From assembly GCA_964036315.1 (NCBI GenBank), contig CAXIWW010000817.1, positions 1,523,501 to 1,587,500 of the forward strand: DNA of 64,000 bases. The letters are read 5' to 3'. Below, in pieces: positions 43,867 through 57,783 of the stretch; position 1 is the first letter of the stretch; each line of letters starts with the position of its first letter. This stretch comes from Acanthosepion esculentum (taxonomy: Eukaryota; Mollusca; Cephalopoda; Sepiida; Sepiidae). The notes under the pieces are model-generated. The model saw only the letters and a list, made by a program, of their open reading frames with translations. It was not told the origin of the DNA and made no database searches. The translations under genes and the position numbers were made by a program.

Positions 43867-46256
43867 AGTCACAGAAAGTCCCACGCAGACGACACCCAGT
43901 CCATGAAAGTCCGACGCAGACGACCCCCCACGCAGGAGACAGTCCCAGAATGTCCCACGCAAAAGACCCCCAGTCCCAGAAAGTCCCATGAACACGACCC
44001 CCCACCCAGGAGACAGTCCTAGATATCCCAAGCAGACGACCCCCACCAAGGAGACAGTCCCAGAAAGTCCCACGCTGACGACCCCCAGTCCAAGAAAGTC
44101 CCACGCAGACGACCCCCCACGCAGGAGACACTCCCAGAAAGTCCCACGCAGACGAACCCCCAAAAAGGAGACGACCTCCAGTCCCAGAATGTCCCACGCA
44201 GAAGACCACTCACCCAGGAGAATCCAAGAAAGACCCACGCAGACGATCCCCAGTCCCAGAAAGACCCATGCAGACGACCCCCCACCCAGGAGACTGTCCC
44301 AGATATCCCACGCAGACAACCTTCCACCCAGGAGACAGTCCAAGAAAGTCCCACGCAGACTACCCCCACCCAGGAGACAGTCCAAGAAAGTCCCACGCAG
44401 ACGACCACAGACCCAGGAGACAGTCCCAGAAAGTCCCACGCAGACGACCCTCAGTCCTAGGAAGTCCCATGCAGACGATCCCAGTCAGGAGACAGTCCTA
44501 GAAAGTCCCACGCAGACGAACCCCACCCAGGAGACAGTCCCAGAAAGTCCCAAACAGACGACACCCACCCAGGAGACACTCCCAGAAAGTCCCACGCAGA
44601 AGACCCCCAGTCCAAGAAAGACCCACGCAGACGACCCCCAGTCCCAGAAAGTCCCACGCAGACGACACCCCACCCAGGAGACAGTCCCAGGAAGTCCCAC
44701 GCAGACAACCCCCAGTCCCAGAAAGTCCCACGCAGACGACCCCCAGTCCTACAAAATCCCACGCAGATGACACCGCACCAAGGAGATTGTACCAGAAAGA
44801 CCCATGAAGACGACACCCCACCCAGGAGACAGTCCTAGATATCCCACCCAGACGACCCCACACCCAGGAGCCAGTCCCAGAAAGTCCCACGCAGACGACC
44901 ACAGACCCAGGAGACAGTCCCAGAAAGTCCCACGCAGACGACCCTCAGTCCTAGGAAGTCCCATGCAGACGACCCCAGTCAGGAGACAGTCCTAGAAAGT
45001 CCCACGCAGACGAACCCCACCCAGGAGACAGTCCCAGAAAGTCCCAAACAGACGACACCCACCCAGTAGACACTCCCAGAAAGTCCCACGCAGAAGACCC
45101 CCAGTCCAAGAAAGACCCACGCAGACGACCCCCAGTCCCAGAAAGTCCCACGCAGACGACACCCCACCCAGGAGACAGTCCCAGGAAGTCTCACGCAGAC
45201 AACCCCCAGTCCCAGAAAGTCCCACGCAGACGACCCCCAGTCCTACAAAATCCCACGCAGACGACACCGCACCAAGGAGATTGTACCAGAAAGACCCATG
45301 AAGACGACACCCCACCCAGGAGACAGTCCTAGATATCCCACCCAGACGACCCCACACCCAGGAGCCAGTCCCAGAAAGTCCCACGCAGACGACCCCCAGA
45401 CAGGAGAGTGTCCCAGGAAGTCCCACGCAGACGACCCCCAATCCCAGAAAATCCCACGCAGACGAACACCCGCCCAGGAGACAATCCCAGAAATTCTCAC
45501 GCAGACGACCCCCCACCCAGGAGACAGTCCCAGAAAGTCCCACGCAGACGACCTTCAGTCCCAGAAAGTCCCACGCAGACGACCACCACGCAGGAGACAT
45601 TCCCAGAAAGTCCCACACAGACGACACCCAGTCCATGAAAGTCCCACGCAGACGACCCCCCACGCAGGAGACAGTCCCAGAAAGTCCCACGCAAAAGAGC
45701 CCCAGTCCCAGAAAATCCCATGAAGACGACCCCCAACCCAGGAGACAGGCCTAGATATCCCACGCAGACGACGCCCACCCAGGGGACAGTCCCAGAAAGT
45801 CCCACGCTGACGACCCCCAGTCCAAGAAAGTCCCACGCAGACGACCCCCAGACAGGAGACAGCCCCAGAAAATCCCACGCAGACGACCCCCACCCAGGAG
45901 ACAGTCCCAGAAAGTCCCACGCAGACGACCCCCAGTCCTAGGAAGTCCCATGCAGACGATCCCAGTCAGGAGACAGTCCTAGAAAGTCCCACGCAGACGA
46001 ACCCCACCCAGGAGACAGTCCCAGAAAGTCCCAAACAGACGTCACCCACCCAGGAGACACTCCCAGAAAGTCCCACGCAGAAGACCCCCAGTCCCAGAAA
46101 GACCCACGCAGACGACCCCCAGTCCCAGAAAGTCCCACGCAGACGACACCCCACCCAGGAGACAGTCCCAAGAAGTCCCAGGCAGACGAACCCCAGTCAC
46201 AGAAAGTCCCACGCAGACGTCCCCCCACCCAGGAGAGAGTCCCAGAAAGTCCAACG
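43867..46256 (-). repeat. Satellite A 2,636 bp HOR, right arm, copy 2
   Basis: Second copy, with only scattered substitutions from copy 1 in the stretches I compared. The marker monomer is at 44,215. After about 46,256 it changes into a repeat of its own 45,765-45,960 segment and then into block X. Confidence 0.9.
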
Positions 46257-46427
46257 CAGACGACGCCCACCCAGGAGACAGTCCCAGAAAGTCCCACGCT
46301 GACGACCCCCAGTCCAAGAAAGTCCCACGCAGACGACCCCCAGACAGGAGACAGCCCCAGAAAATCCCACGCAGACGACCCCCACCCAGGAGACAGTCCC
46401 AGAAAGTCCCACGCAGACGACCCCCAG

Positions 46428-48166
46428 TCCTAGGAAGTCCCATGCAGACGATCCCAGCCAGTAGACAATCCCAGAAAGTCCCACGCAGACGACACCCAGT
46501 CACTGAAAGTCCCACGCAGACGACCCCCCCACGCAGGAGACATTCCCAGAAAGTCCCACGCAGACGAACCCCCACCCAGGAGATAGTCTCAGAAAGACCC
46601 ACGCAGACGATCTCCAGTCCCAGAATGTCCCACGCAGAAGACCCCTCACCCAGGGAGAGTCCAAGAAAGACCCACGCAGACGAACCCCAGTCCCAGAAAG
46701 TCCCACGCAGACGACCAACAATCCCACAAAATGCCACGCAGACGACCCCCCACCCAGGAGACATTCCCAGAAAGTCCCACGCAGAAGACCCACAGTCCCA
46801 GAAAGTCCAATGCAAACGACCCACCACCCAGGAGACAGTCCTAGATATCCCACGCAGACGACCCCCCACCCAGGAGACATTCCCAGAAAGTCCCACGCAG
46901 ACGATCCCCAGTCCAAGAAAGTCCCAAGCAGACGACCCCCCCACGCAGGAGACAGTCCCAGAAAGTCCCACGCAAAAGACCCCCAGTCCCAGAAAATCCC
47001 ATGCAGACGACCCCCCAAAAGGAGACAGTCCCAGAAAGTCCCACGCAGACGAGCCCCCACCCAGGAGACAGTCCCAGAAAGTCCCAAACAGACGACACTC
47101 ACCCAGGAGACACTCCCAGAAAGTCCCACGGAGAAGACGTCCAGTCCAAGAAAGACCCACGCAGACGACCCCCAGTACCAGAAAGTCCCACGCAGACGAC
47201 CCCCCACCCAGGAGACAGTCCCAGAAAGTCCCACGCAGACGACCCCCACCCAGGAGACAGTCCCAGGAATTCCCAAACAGACGACACCCACCCAGGAGAC
47301 ACTCCCAGAAAGTCCCACGCAGAAGACACCCAGTCCAAGAAAGACCCACGCAGACGACACCCAGTCCCAGAAATTCCCACGCAGACGACACTCACCCAGG
47401 AGACAGTCCCAGAAAGTCCCACGCAAAAGACCCCCAGTCCAAGAAAGTCCCATGCAGACGACCTCCATTCCCACAAAATCCCACGCAGACGACACCGCAC
47501 CCAGTAGACTGTACCACAAAGACCAATGAAGACGACCCCCAGTCCCAGAAAGTCCCATGCAGACGACACCCCACCCAGGAGACAGACCTAGATATCCCAT
47601 GCAGACGACCCCACAACCAGGAGCCAAATAGGAGAGTGTCCAAGCAAGTCCCACGCAGACGAACACCCACCCAGGAGACAGTCCGAGAAAGACACACGCA
47701 GACGACCCCCCACCCAGGAGACAATCCCAGAAAGTCCCACGCAGACGACCCCCAGTACCAGAAAGTCCCACGCAGACGATCACCACCCAGGAGACAGTCC
47801 AAGAATGTCCCACGCAGACGACACCCAGTCCCTGAAAGTCCCACTTAGACGATCCCCCACGCAGGTGACAGTCCCAGAAAGTCCCACGCAAAAGACCAAC
47901 AGTCACAGAAAGTCCCATGCAGACGACCACACACCCAGGAGACAGTCCTTGATATCCCACGCAGACGACCCCAACCCAGGAGACAGTCCCAGAAAGTCCC
48001 ACGCAGACGAGCCCCCACCCAGACGATCCCCAGGCTCAGAAAATCCCACGCAGACGAACAGCCACCCAGGAGACAGTCCCAGAAAGTCCCACGCATACGA
48101 GCCCCAGTCCCAGAAAGTCACACACAGACGACCCCCACCCAGGAGACAGTCCCAGAAAGTCCCACG
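46428..48166 (-). repeat. Satellite A block X, copy 2 (1,739 bp)
   Basis: Lacks about 41 bp relative to copy 1 at the fused monomer CCCCCCAAAAGGAGAC near 47,012. The same fused monomer is found in copy 3. Confidence 0.85.
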
Positions 48167-48935
48167 CAGACGACCTTCAGTCCCAGAAAGTCCCACGCAG
48201 ACGACCACCACGCAGGAGACATTCCCAGAAAGTCCCACGCAGACGACACCCAGTCCATGAAAGTCCCACGCAGACGACCCCCCACGCAGGAGACAGTCCC
48301 AGAAAGTCCCACGCAAAAGACCCCCAGTCCCAGAAAGTCCCATGAAGACGACCCCCCACCCAGGAGACAGGCCTAGATATCCCACGCAGACGACGCCCAC
48401 CCAGGAGACAGTCCCAGAAAGTCCCACGCTGACGACCCCCAGTCCAAGAAAGTCCCACGCAGACGACCCCCAGACAGGAGACAGCCCCAGAAAATCCCAC
48501 GCAGACGACCCCCACCCAGGAGACAGTCCCAGAAAGTCCCACGCAGACGACCCCCAGTCCTAGGAAGTCCCATGCAGACGATCCCAGTCAGGAGACAGTC
48601 CTAGAAAGTCCCACGCAGACGAACCCCACCCAGGAGACAGTCCCAGAAAGTCCCAAACAGACGACACCCACCCAGGAGACACTCCCAGAAAGTCCCACGC
48701 AGAAGACCCCCAGTCCAAGAAAGACCCACGCAGACGACCCCCAGTCCCAGAAAGTCCCACGAAGACGACACCCCACCCAGGAGACAGTCCCAAGAAGTCC
48801 CAGGCAGACGAACCCCAGTCACAGAAAGTCCCACGCAGACGTCCCCCCACCCAGGAGAGAGTCCCAGAAAGTTCAACGCAGACTACCCCCCACCCAGGAG
48901 ACAGTCCCAGTTAGTCCAACGCAGACGACCCCCAG

Positions 48936-50599
48936 TCCTAGGAAGTCCCATGCAGACGACCCCCAGCCAGGAGACAATCCCAGAAAGTCCCACGCAGACG
49001 ACACCCAGTCACTGAAAGTCCCACGCAGACGACCCCCCCACGCAGGAGACATTCCCAGAAAGTCCCACGCAGACGAACCCCAACCCAGGAGATAGTCTCA
49101 GAAAGACCCACGCAGACGATCTCCAGTCCCAGAATGTCCCACGCAGAAGACCCCTCACCCAGGGAGAGTCCAAGAAAGACCCACGCAGACGAACCCCAGT
49201 CCCAGAAAGTCCCACGCAGACGACCAACAATCCCACAAAATGCCACGCAGACGACCCCCCACCCAGGAGACATTCCCAGAAAGTCCCACGCAGAAGACCC
49301 ACAGTCCCAGAAAGTCCAATGCAAACGACCCACCACCCAGGAGACAGTCCTAGATATCCCACGCAGACGACCCCCCACCCAGGAGACATTCCCAGAAAGT
49401 CCCACGCAAAAGACCCCCAGTCCCAGAAAATCCCATGCAGACGACCCCCCAAAAGGAGACAGTCCCAGAAAGTCCCACGCAGACGAGCCCCCACCCAGGA
49501 GACAGTCCCAGAAAGTCCCAAACAGACGACACTCACCCAGGAGACACTCCCAGAAAGTCCCACGGAGAAGACGTCCAGTCCAAGAAAGACCCACGCAGAC
49601 GACCCCCAGTACCAGAAAGTCCCACGCAGACGACCCCCCACCCAGGAGACAGTCCCAGAAAGTCCCACGCAGACGACCCCCACCCAGGAGACAGTCTTAG
49701 GAATTCCCAAACAGACGACACCCACCCAGGAGACACTCCCAGAAAGTCCCACGCAGAAGACACCCAGTCCAAGAAAGACCCACGCAGACGACACCCAGTC
49801 CCGGAAATTCCCACGCAGACGACACTCACCCAGGAGACAGTCCCAGAAAGTCCCACGCAAAAGACCCCCAGTCCAAGAAAGTCCCATGCAGACGACCTCC
49901 ATTCCCACAAAATCCCACGCAGACGACACCGCACCCAGTAGACTGTACCACAAAGACCAATGAAGACGACCCCCAGTCCCAGAAAGTCCCATGCAGACGA
50001 CACCCCACCCAGGAGACAGACCTAGATATCCCATGCAGACGACCCCACAACCAGGAGCCAGATAGGAGAGTGTCCCAGCAAGTCCCACGCAGACGAACAC
50101 CCACCCAGGAGACAGTCCGAGAAAGACACACGCAGACGACCCCCCACCCAGGAGACAATCCCAGAAAGTCCCACGCAGACGACCCCCAGTACCAGAAAGT
50201 CCCACGCAGACGATCACCACCCAGGAGACAGTCCAAGAATGTCCCACGCAGACGACACCCAGTCCCTGAAAGTCCCACTTAGACGATCCCCCACGCAGGT
50301 GACAGTCCCAGAAAGTCCCACGCAAAAGACCAACAGTCACAGAAAGTCCCATGCAGACGACCACACACCCAGGAGACAGTCCTTGATATCCCACGCAGAC
50401 GACCCCAACCCAGGAGACAGTCCCAGAAAGTCCCACGCAGACGAGCCCCCACCCAGACGACCCCCAGGCTCAGAAAATCCCACGCAGACGAACAGCCACC
50501 CAGGAGACAGTCCCAGAAAGTCCCACGCATACGAGCCCCAGTCCCAGAAAGTCACACACAGACGACCCCCACCCAGGAGACAGTCCCAGAAAGTCCCAC
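48936..50599 (-). repeat. Satellite A block X, copy 3 (1,664 bp)
   Basis: Shares the fused monomer of copy 2 near 49,446 and has lost a further 75 bp near 49,390. The nested deletions order the copies as 1, then 2, then 3. Confidence 0.85.
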
Positions 50600-52266
50600 G
50601 CAGACGAACACCCACCCAGGAGACAGTCTCAGAAAGACCCACGCAGACCACCCCCAGTCCCGGAATGTCCCACGCAGACGACTCCCCACCCAGGAGGCAG
50701 TCCCAGATATCCCACGCAGACGACCCACCACCCAGGAGACAGTACCAGAAAGTCACACGCAGACGACCCCCACCCAGGAGTCAGTCCCAGAAAGTCCGAC
50801 GCAGACGACCCCCCACCCAGGAGACAGTCCCAGAAAGTCCCACGCAGACGACCCCCAGTCCCAGAATGTCCCACGCAGACGACCCCCAGTCCTAGGAAAT
50901 CCCATGCAGACGACCCCCAGCCAGGAGAAAATGCCAGAAAGTCCCACGCAGACGACCCCCACCCAGGAGACAGTCCCAGAAGGTCCCAAAAAGACGACCC
51001 CCACCCAGGAGACAGTCCTAGATAGTCCCACGCTGACGACCCCCAGTCCAAGAAAGTCCCACGCAGACGACCCCCCACGCAGGAGACACTCCCAGAAAGT
51101 CCCACGCAGACGAACCCCCAAAAAGGAGACGACCTCCAGTCCCAGAATGTCCCACGCAGAAGACCCCTCACACAGGAGAATCCAAGAAAGACCCACGCAG
51201 ACGATCCCCAGTCCCAGAAAGACCCATGCAGACGACCCCCCACCCAGGAGACTGTCCCAGATATCCCACGCAGACAACCTTCCACCCAAGAGACAGTCCA
51301 AGAAAGTCCCACGCAGACTACCCCCACCCAGGAGACAGTCCAAGAAAGTCCCACGCAGACGACCACAGACCCAGGAGACAGTCCCAGAAAGTCCCACGCA
51401 GACGACCCTCAGTCCTAGGAAGTCCCATGCAGACGACCCCAGTCAGGAGACAGTCCTAGAAAGTCCCACGCAGACGAACCCCACCCAGGAGACAGTCCCA
51501 GAAAGTCCCAAACAGACGACACCCACCCAGGAGACACTCCCAGAAAGTCCCACGCAGAAGACCCCCAGTCCAAGAAAGACCCACGCAGACGACCCCCAGT
51601 CCCAGAAAGTCCCACGCAGACGACACCCCACCCAGGAGACAGTCCCAGGAAGTCCCACGCAGACAACCCCCAGTCCCAGAAAGTCCCACGCAGACGACCC
51701 CCAGTCCTACAAAATCCCACGCAGATGACACCGCACCAAGGAGATTGTACCAGAAAGACCCATGAAGACGACACCCCACCCAGGAGACAGTCCTAGATAT
51801 CCCACCCAGACGACCCCACACCCAGGAGCCAGTCCCAGAAAGTCCCACGCAGACGACCCCCAGACAGGAGAGTGTCCCAGCAAGTCCCACGCAGACGACC
51901 CCCAATCCCAGAAAATCCCACGCAGACGAACACCCGCCCAGGAGACAATCCCAGAAATTCCCACGCAGACGACCCCCCACCCAGGAGACAGTCCCAGAAA
52001 GTCCCACGCAGACGACCTTCAGTCCCAGAAAGTCCCACGCAGACGACCACCACCCAGGAGACAGTCCCAGAAAGTCCCACGCAGACGACACCCAGTCCAT
52101 GAAAGTCCCACGCAGACGACCCCCCACGCAGGAGACAGTCCCAGAAAGTCCCACGCAAAAGACCCCCAGTCCCAGAAAGTCCCATGAAGACGACCCCCCA
52201 CCCAGGAGACAGGCCTAGATATCCCAAGCAGACGACCCCCACCAAGGAGACAGTCCCAGAAAGTCC

Positions 52267-55200
52267 CACAATGACGACCCCCAGTCCAAGAAAGTCCCAC
52301 GCAGACGACCCCCAGACTGGAGACAGCCCCAGAAAATCCCACGCAGACGACACCCACCCAGGAGACAGTCCCAGAAAGTCCCACGCAGACGACCCCCCAC
52401 CCAGGAGTTAGTCCCAAAAAGTCCCACGCAGACGACACCCAACCCAGGAGACAGTCCCAGAAAGTCCCACGCAGACGACCCCCAGTCCCAGAAAGTCACA
52501 CTCAGACGACCCCCACCAAGGTGACAGTCACAGAAAGTCCCACGCAGACGACACACAGTCCCTGAAAGTCCCACGCAGACGACCCCCCACGCAGGAGACA
52601 TTCCCAGAAAGTCCCACGGAGACGAGCCCCCAAAAAGGAGACAGTCTCAGAAAGACCCACGCAGACGACCTCCAGTCCCAGAATGTCCCACGCAGAAGAC
52701 CCCTCACCCAGGAGAATCCAAGAAAGACCCACGCAGACGATCCCCAGTCCCAGAAAGACCCATGCAGACGACCCCCCACCCAGGAGACTGTCCCAGATAT
52801 CCCACGCAGACAACCTTCCACCCAGGAGACAGTCCAAGAAAGTCCCACGCAGACTACCCCCACCCAGGAGACAGTCCAAGAAAGTCCCACGCAGACGACC
52901 ACAGACCCAGGAGACAGTCCCAGAAAGTCCCACGCAGACGACCCCCAGTCCTAGGAAGTCCCATGCAGACGACCCCAGTCAGGAGACAGTCCTAGAAAGT
53001 CCCACGCAGACGAACCCCACCCAGGAGACAGTCCCAGAAAGTCCCAAACAGACGACACCCACCCAGGAGACACTCCCAGAAAGTCCCACGCAGAAGACCC
53101 CCAGTCCAAGAAAGACCCACGCAGACGACCCCCAGTCCCAGAAAGTCCCACGCAGACGACACCCCACCCAGGAGACAGTCCCAGGAAGTCCCACGCAGAC
53201 AACCCCCAGTCCCAGAAAGTCCCACGCAGACGACCACCAGTACTACAAAATCCCACGCAGACGACACCGCACCAAGGAGATTGTACCAGAAAGACCCATG
53301 CAGACGACCCCCATTCCCAGAAAGTCCCATGAAGACGACACCCCACCCAGGAGACAGTCCTAGATATCCCACCCAGACGACCCCACACCCAGGAGCCAGT
53401 CCCAGAAAGTCCCACGCAGACGACCCCCAGACAGGAGAGTGTCCCAGCAATTCCCACGCAGACGACCCCCAGTCCCAGAAAATCCCAAGCAGAGGAACAC
53501 CCACCCAGGAGACAGTCCCAGAAAGTCCCACGAAGACGACCCCCCACCCAGGAGACAGTCCCAGTTAGTCTCACACAGACGACCCCCAGTCCTAGGAAGT
53601 CCCATGCAGACGACCCCCAGCCAGGAGACAATCCCAGAAAGTCCCACGCAGACGACCCCCACCCAGGAGACAGTCCCAGAAAGTCCCACGCAGAAGACCA
53701 CCAGTCCCACAAAGTCCCACGCAGACGACACCGCACCCAGGAGACTGTCCCAGAAAGAGCCACGCAGACGACCCCTAGTCCCAGAAAGTCACAGGCAGAC
53801 GAGTCCCCACCCAGGAAACAGTCCCAAAATGTCCCACGCAGACGACCCCCCACCCAGGAGAGAGTCTCAGAATGACCCACGCAGACGACCCCCAGTCCCA
53901 TAAAGTCCCACGCAGGCGACCCCCAATCCCACAAAATCCCACGCAGACGACACCGCACGCAGGAGACTGTACCAGAAAGACCCATGCAGACAACCCCCAG
54001 TCCCAGAAAGTCCCATGCAGACGACACAGCACCCAGGAGACAGTCCTAGATATCCCAGGCAGACGACCCCCCACCCAGGAGACAGTCCCAGAAAGTCCCA
54101 AGCAGACGACTCCCAGACAGGAGACAGTCCCAGCAAGTCCCACGCAGACGATCCCCAATCCCAGAAAATCCCACGCAGACGAACACCCACCCAGGAGACA
54201 GTCCCAGAAAGTCCCACGCAGATGACCCCCACCCAGGAGACAGTCCCAGGAAGTCCCAAACAGACGACACCCACCCAGGAGACACTCCCAAAAAGTCCCA
54301 CGCAGAAGACCCCCAGTCCAAGAAAGACCCACGCAGACGACCCCCAGTCCCAGAAAGTCCCACGCAGACGACACCCCACCCAGGTGACAGTCCCATGAAG
54401 TCCCACGCAGACGACCCCCAGTCCCAGAAAGTCCCACGCAGACGACCCCCAGTCCTACAAAATCCCACGCAGACGACACCGCTCCAAGGAGACTGTACCA
54501 GAAAGACCCATGCAGACGACCCCAGTCCCAGGAGACAGTCCCAGAAAGTCCCAAACAGACGACCCCCACCCAGGAGACAGTCCCAGAAAGTCCCACGCAG
54601 AAGACCACCAGCCCCACAAAGTCCCACGCAGACGACACCGCACCCAGGAGACTGTCTCAGAAAGACCCACGCAGAAGACCCCCAGTCCCAGAAAGTCCCA
54701 GGCAGACGAGTCCCCACCCAGGAAACAGTCCCAAAATGTCCCACGCAGACGACCCCCCCACCCAGGAGAGAGTCCCAGAATGACCCACGCAGACGACCCC
54801 CAGTCCAAGAAAGTCCCACGCAGACGACCCCCAATCCCACAAAATCCCACGCAGACGACACCGCACGCAGGAGACTGTACCAGAAAGACCCATGCAGACA
54901 ACCCTCAGTCCCAGAAAGTCCCATGCAGACGACACACCACCCAGGAGACAGTCCTAGATATCCCACGCAGACGACCCCCCACCCAGGAGACAGTCCCAGA
55001 AAGTCCCACGCAGACGACTCCCAGCCAGGAGAGTGTCCCAGCAAGTCCCACGCAGACGATCCCCAATCCCAGAAAATCCCACGCAGACGAACACCCACCC
55101 AGGAGACAGTCCCAGAAAGTCCCACGCAGACGACCCCCCACCCAGGAGACAGTCCCAGAAAGTCCCACGCAAACTACCCCCCACCAAGGAGACAGTCCCA

Positions 55201-57783
55201 GAAAGTCCGACGCAGACGACTTTCAGTCCCAGAAAATCCCACGCAGACGACTCCCCACCCAGGAGACAGTCCCAGAAAGTCCCACGCAGACCACCCCCCA
55301 CCCAGGAGAGAGTCCGAAAAAGATCCACGCAGACGACCCCGAGTCCTAGAAAGTCCCATACAGACGACTCCCCACCCAGGAGACAGTCACAGAAAGTAAC
55401 ACGCAGACGACCCCCAGTCCCAGAAAGTCCCGCGCAGACGACCACCAGTCCCATAAAGTCCTACGCAGACGACCCACCACCCAGGAGACAGTCCCAGAAA
55501 GTCCCACGCAGACGAGCCCCACCCATTAGACAGTCCCAGAAAGTCCCACGGAGACGACCCACAGTCCCAGAAAGTCCCAAGCAGACGCCCCCCACCAAGG
55601 AGACAAACCCAGAAATTCCCACGCAGACGACCCCTAGTCCCAGAAAGTCCCACGCAGACGAGCCCAGTCCCAGAAAGTCCCACGCAGAAGACCCCTCACC
55701 CAGGAGAATCCAAGAAAGACCCACGCAGACGATCCCCAGTCCAAGAAAGACCCATGCAGACGACCCCCCAACCAGGAGACTGTCCCAGATATCCCACGCA
55801 GACAACCTTCCACCCAGGAGACAGTCCAAGAAAGTCCCACGCAGACTACCCCCACCCAAGAGACAGTCCAAGAAAGTCCCACGCAGACGACCACAGACCC
55901 AGGAGACAGTCCCAGAAAGTCCCACGGAGACGACCCCCAGTCCTAGGAAGTCCCATGCAGACGATCCCAGCCAGGAGACAGTCCTAGAAAGTCCCACGCA
56001 GACGAACCCCACCCAGGAGACAGTCCCAGAAAGTCCCAAACAGACGACACCCACCCAGGAGACACTCCCAGAAAGTCCCACGCAGAAGACCCCCAGTCCA
56101 AGAAAGACCCACGCAGACGACCCCCAGTCCCAGAAAGTCCCACGCAGACGACACCCCACCCAGGAGACAGTCCCAGGAAGTCCCACGCAGACAACCCCCA
56201 GTCCCAGAAAGTCCCACGCAGACGACCCCCAGTCCTACAAAATCCCACGCAGATGACACCGCACCAAGGAGATTGTACCAGAAAGACCCATGAAGACGAC
56301 ACCCCACCCAGGAGACAGTCCTAGATATCCCACCCAGACGACCCCACACCCAGGAGCCAGTCCCAGAAAGTCCCACGCAGACGACCACAGACCCAGGAGA
56401 CAGTCCCAGAAAGTCCCACGCAGACGACCCTCAGTCCTAGGAAGTCCCATGCAGACGACCCCAGTCAGGAGACAGTCCTAGAAAGTCCCACGCAGACGAC
56501 ACCCACCCAGGAGACACTCCCAGAAAGTCCCACGCAGAAGACCCCCAGTCCAAGAAAGACCCACGCAGAGGACCCCCAGTCCCAGAAAGTCCCACGCAGA
56601 CGACACCCCACCCAGGAGACAGTCCCAGGAAGTCTCACGCAGACAACCCCCAGTGCCAGAAAGTTCCACGCAGTCGACCCCCAGTCCTACAAAATCCCAC
56701 GCAGACGACACCGCACCAAGGAGATTGTACCAGAAAGTCCCACGCAGACGACCCCCAGTCCTACAAAATCCCACGCAGACGACACCGCACCAAGGAGATT
56801 GTACCAGAAAGACCCATGAAGACGACACCCCACCCAGGAGACAGTCCTAGATATCCCACCCAGACGACCCCACACCCAGGAACCAGTCCCAGAAAGTCCC
56901 ACGCAGACGACCCCCAGACAGGAGAGTGTCCCAGCAAGTCCCACGCAGACGACCCCCAATCCCAGAAAATCCCACGCAGACGAACACCCGCCCAGGAGAC
57001 AATCCCAGAAATTCCCACGCAGACGACCCCCCACCCAGGAGACAGTCCCAGAAAGTCCCACGCAGACGACCTTCAGTCCCAGAAAGTCCCACGCAGACGA
57101 CCACCACCCAGGAGACAGTCCCAGAAAGTCCCACGCAGACGACACCCAGTCCATGAAAGTCCCACGCAGACGACCCTCCACGCAGGAGACAGTCCCAGAA
57201 AGTCCCACGCAAAAGACCCCCAGTCCCAGAAAGTCCCATGAAGACGACCCCCCACCCAGGAGACAGTCCTAGATATCCCACGCAGACGACGCCCACCCAG
57301 GAGACAGTCCCAGAAAGTCCCACGCTGACGACCCCCAGTCCAAGAAAGTCCCACGCAGACGACCCCCAGACAGGAGACAGCCCCAGAAAATCCCACGCAG
57401 ACGACCCCCACCCAGGAGACAGTCCCAGAAAGTCCCACGCAGACGACCCCCCACCCAGGAGACAGTCCCAGAAAGTCCCACGCAGACGACACCCCACCCA
57501 GGAGACAGTCCCAGAAAGTCCCACGCAGACGACCCCCAGTCCCAGAAAGTCACACACAGACGACCCCCACCAAGGTGACAGTCACAGAAAGTCCCACGCA
57601 GACGACACCCAGTCCATGAAAGTCCCACGCAGACGACCCCCCACGCAGGAGACAGTCCCAGAAAGTCCCACGCAAAAGACCCCCAGTCCCAGAAAGTCAC
57701 ATGAACACGACCCCCCACCCAGGAGACAGTCCTAGATATCCCAAGCAGACGACCCCCACCAACGAGACAGTCCCAGAAAGTCC
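52267..57783 (-). repeat. Satellite A 5.5 kb HOR, right arm, copy 1
   Basis: Its landmarks recur 5.43-5.53 kb downstream: CACAATGACG at 52,267 and 57,784 (5,517), GTGACAGTCA at 52,521 and 57,952 (5,431), ACGATCCCAG at 55,961 and 61,489 (5,528). Offset changes correspond to gain or loss of one or two monomers. Marker monomers are at 52,709 and 55,701. Confidence 0.88.
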
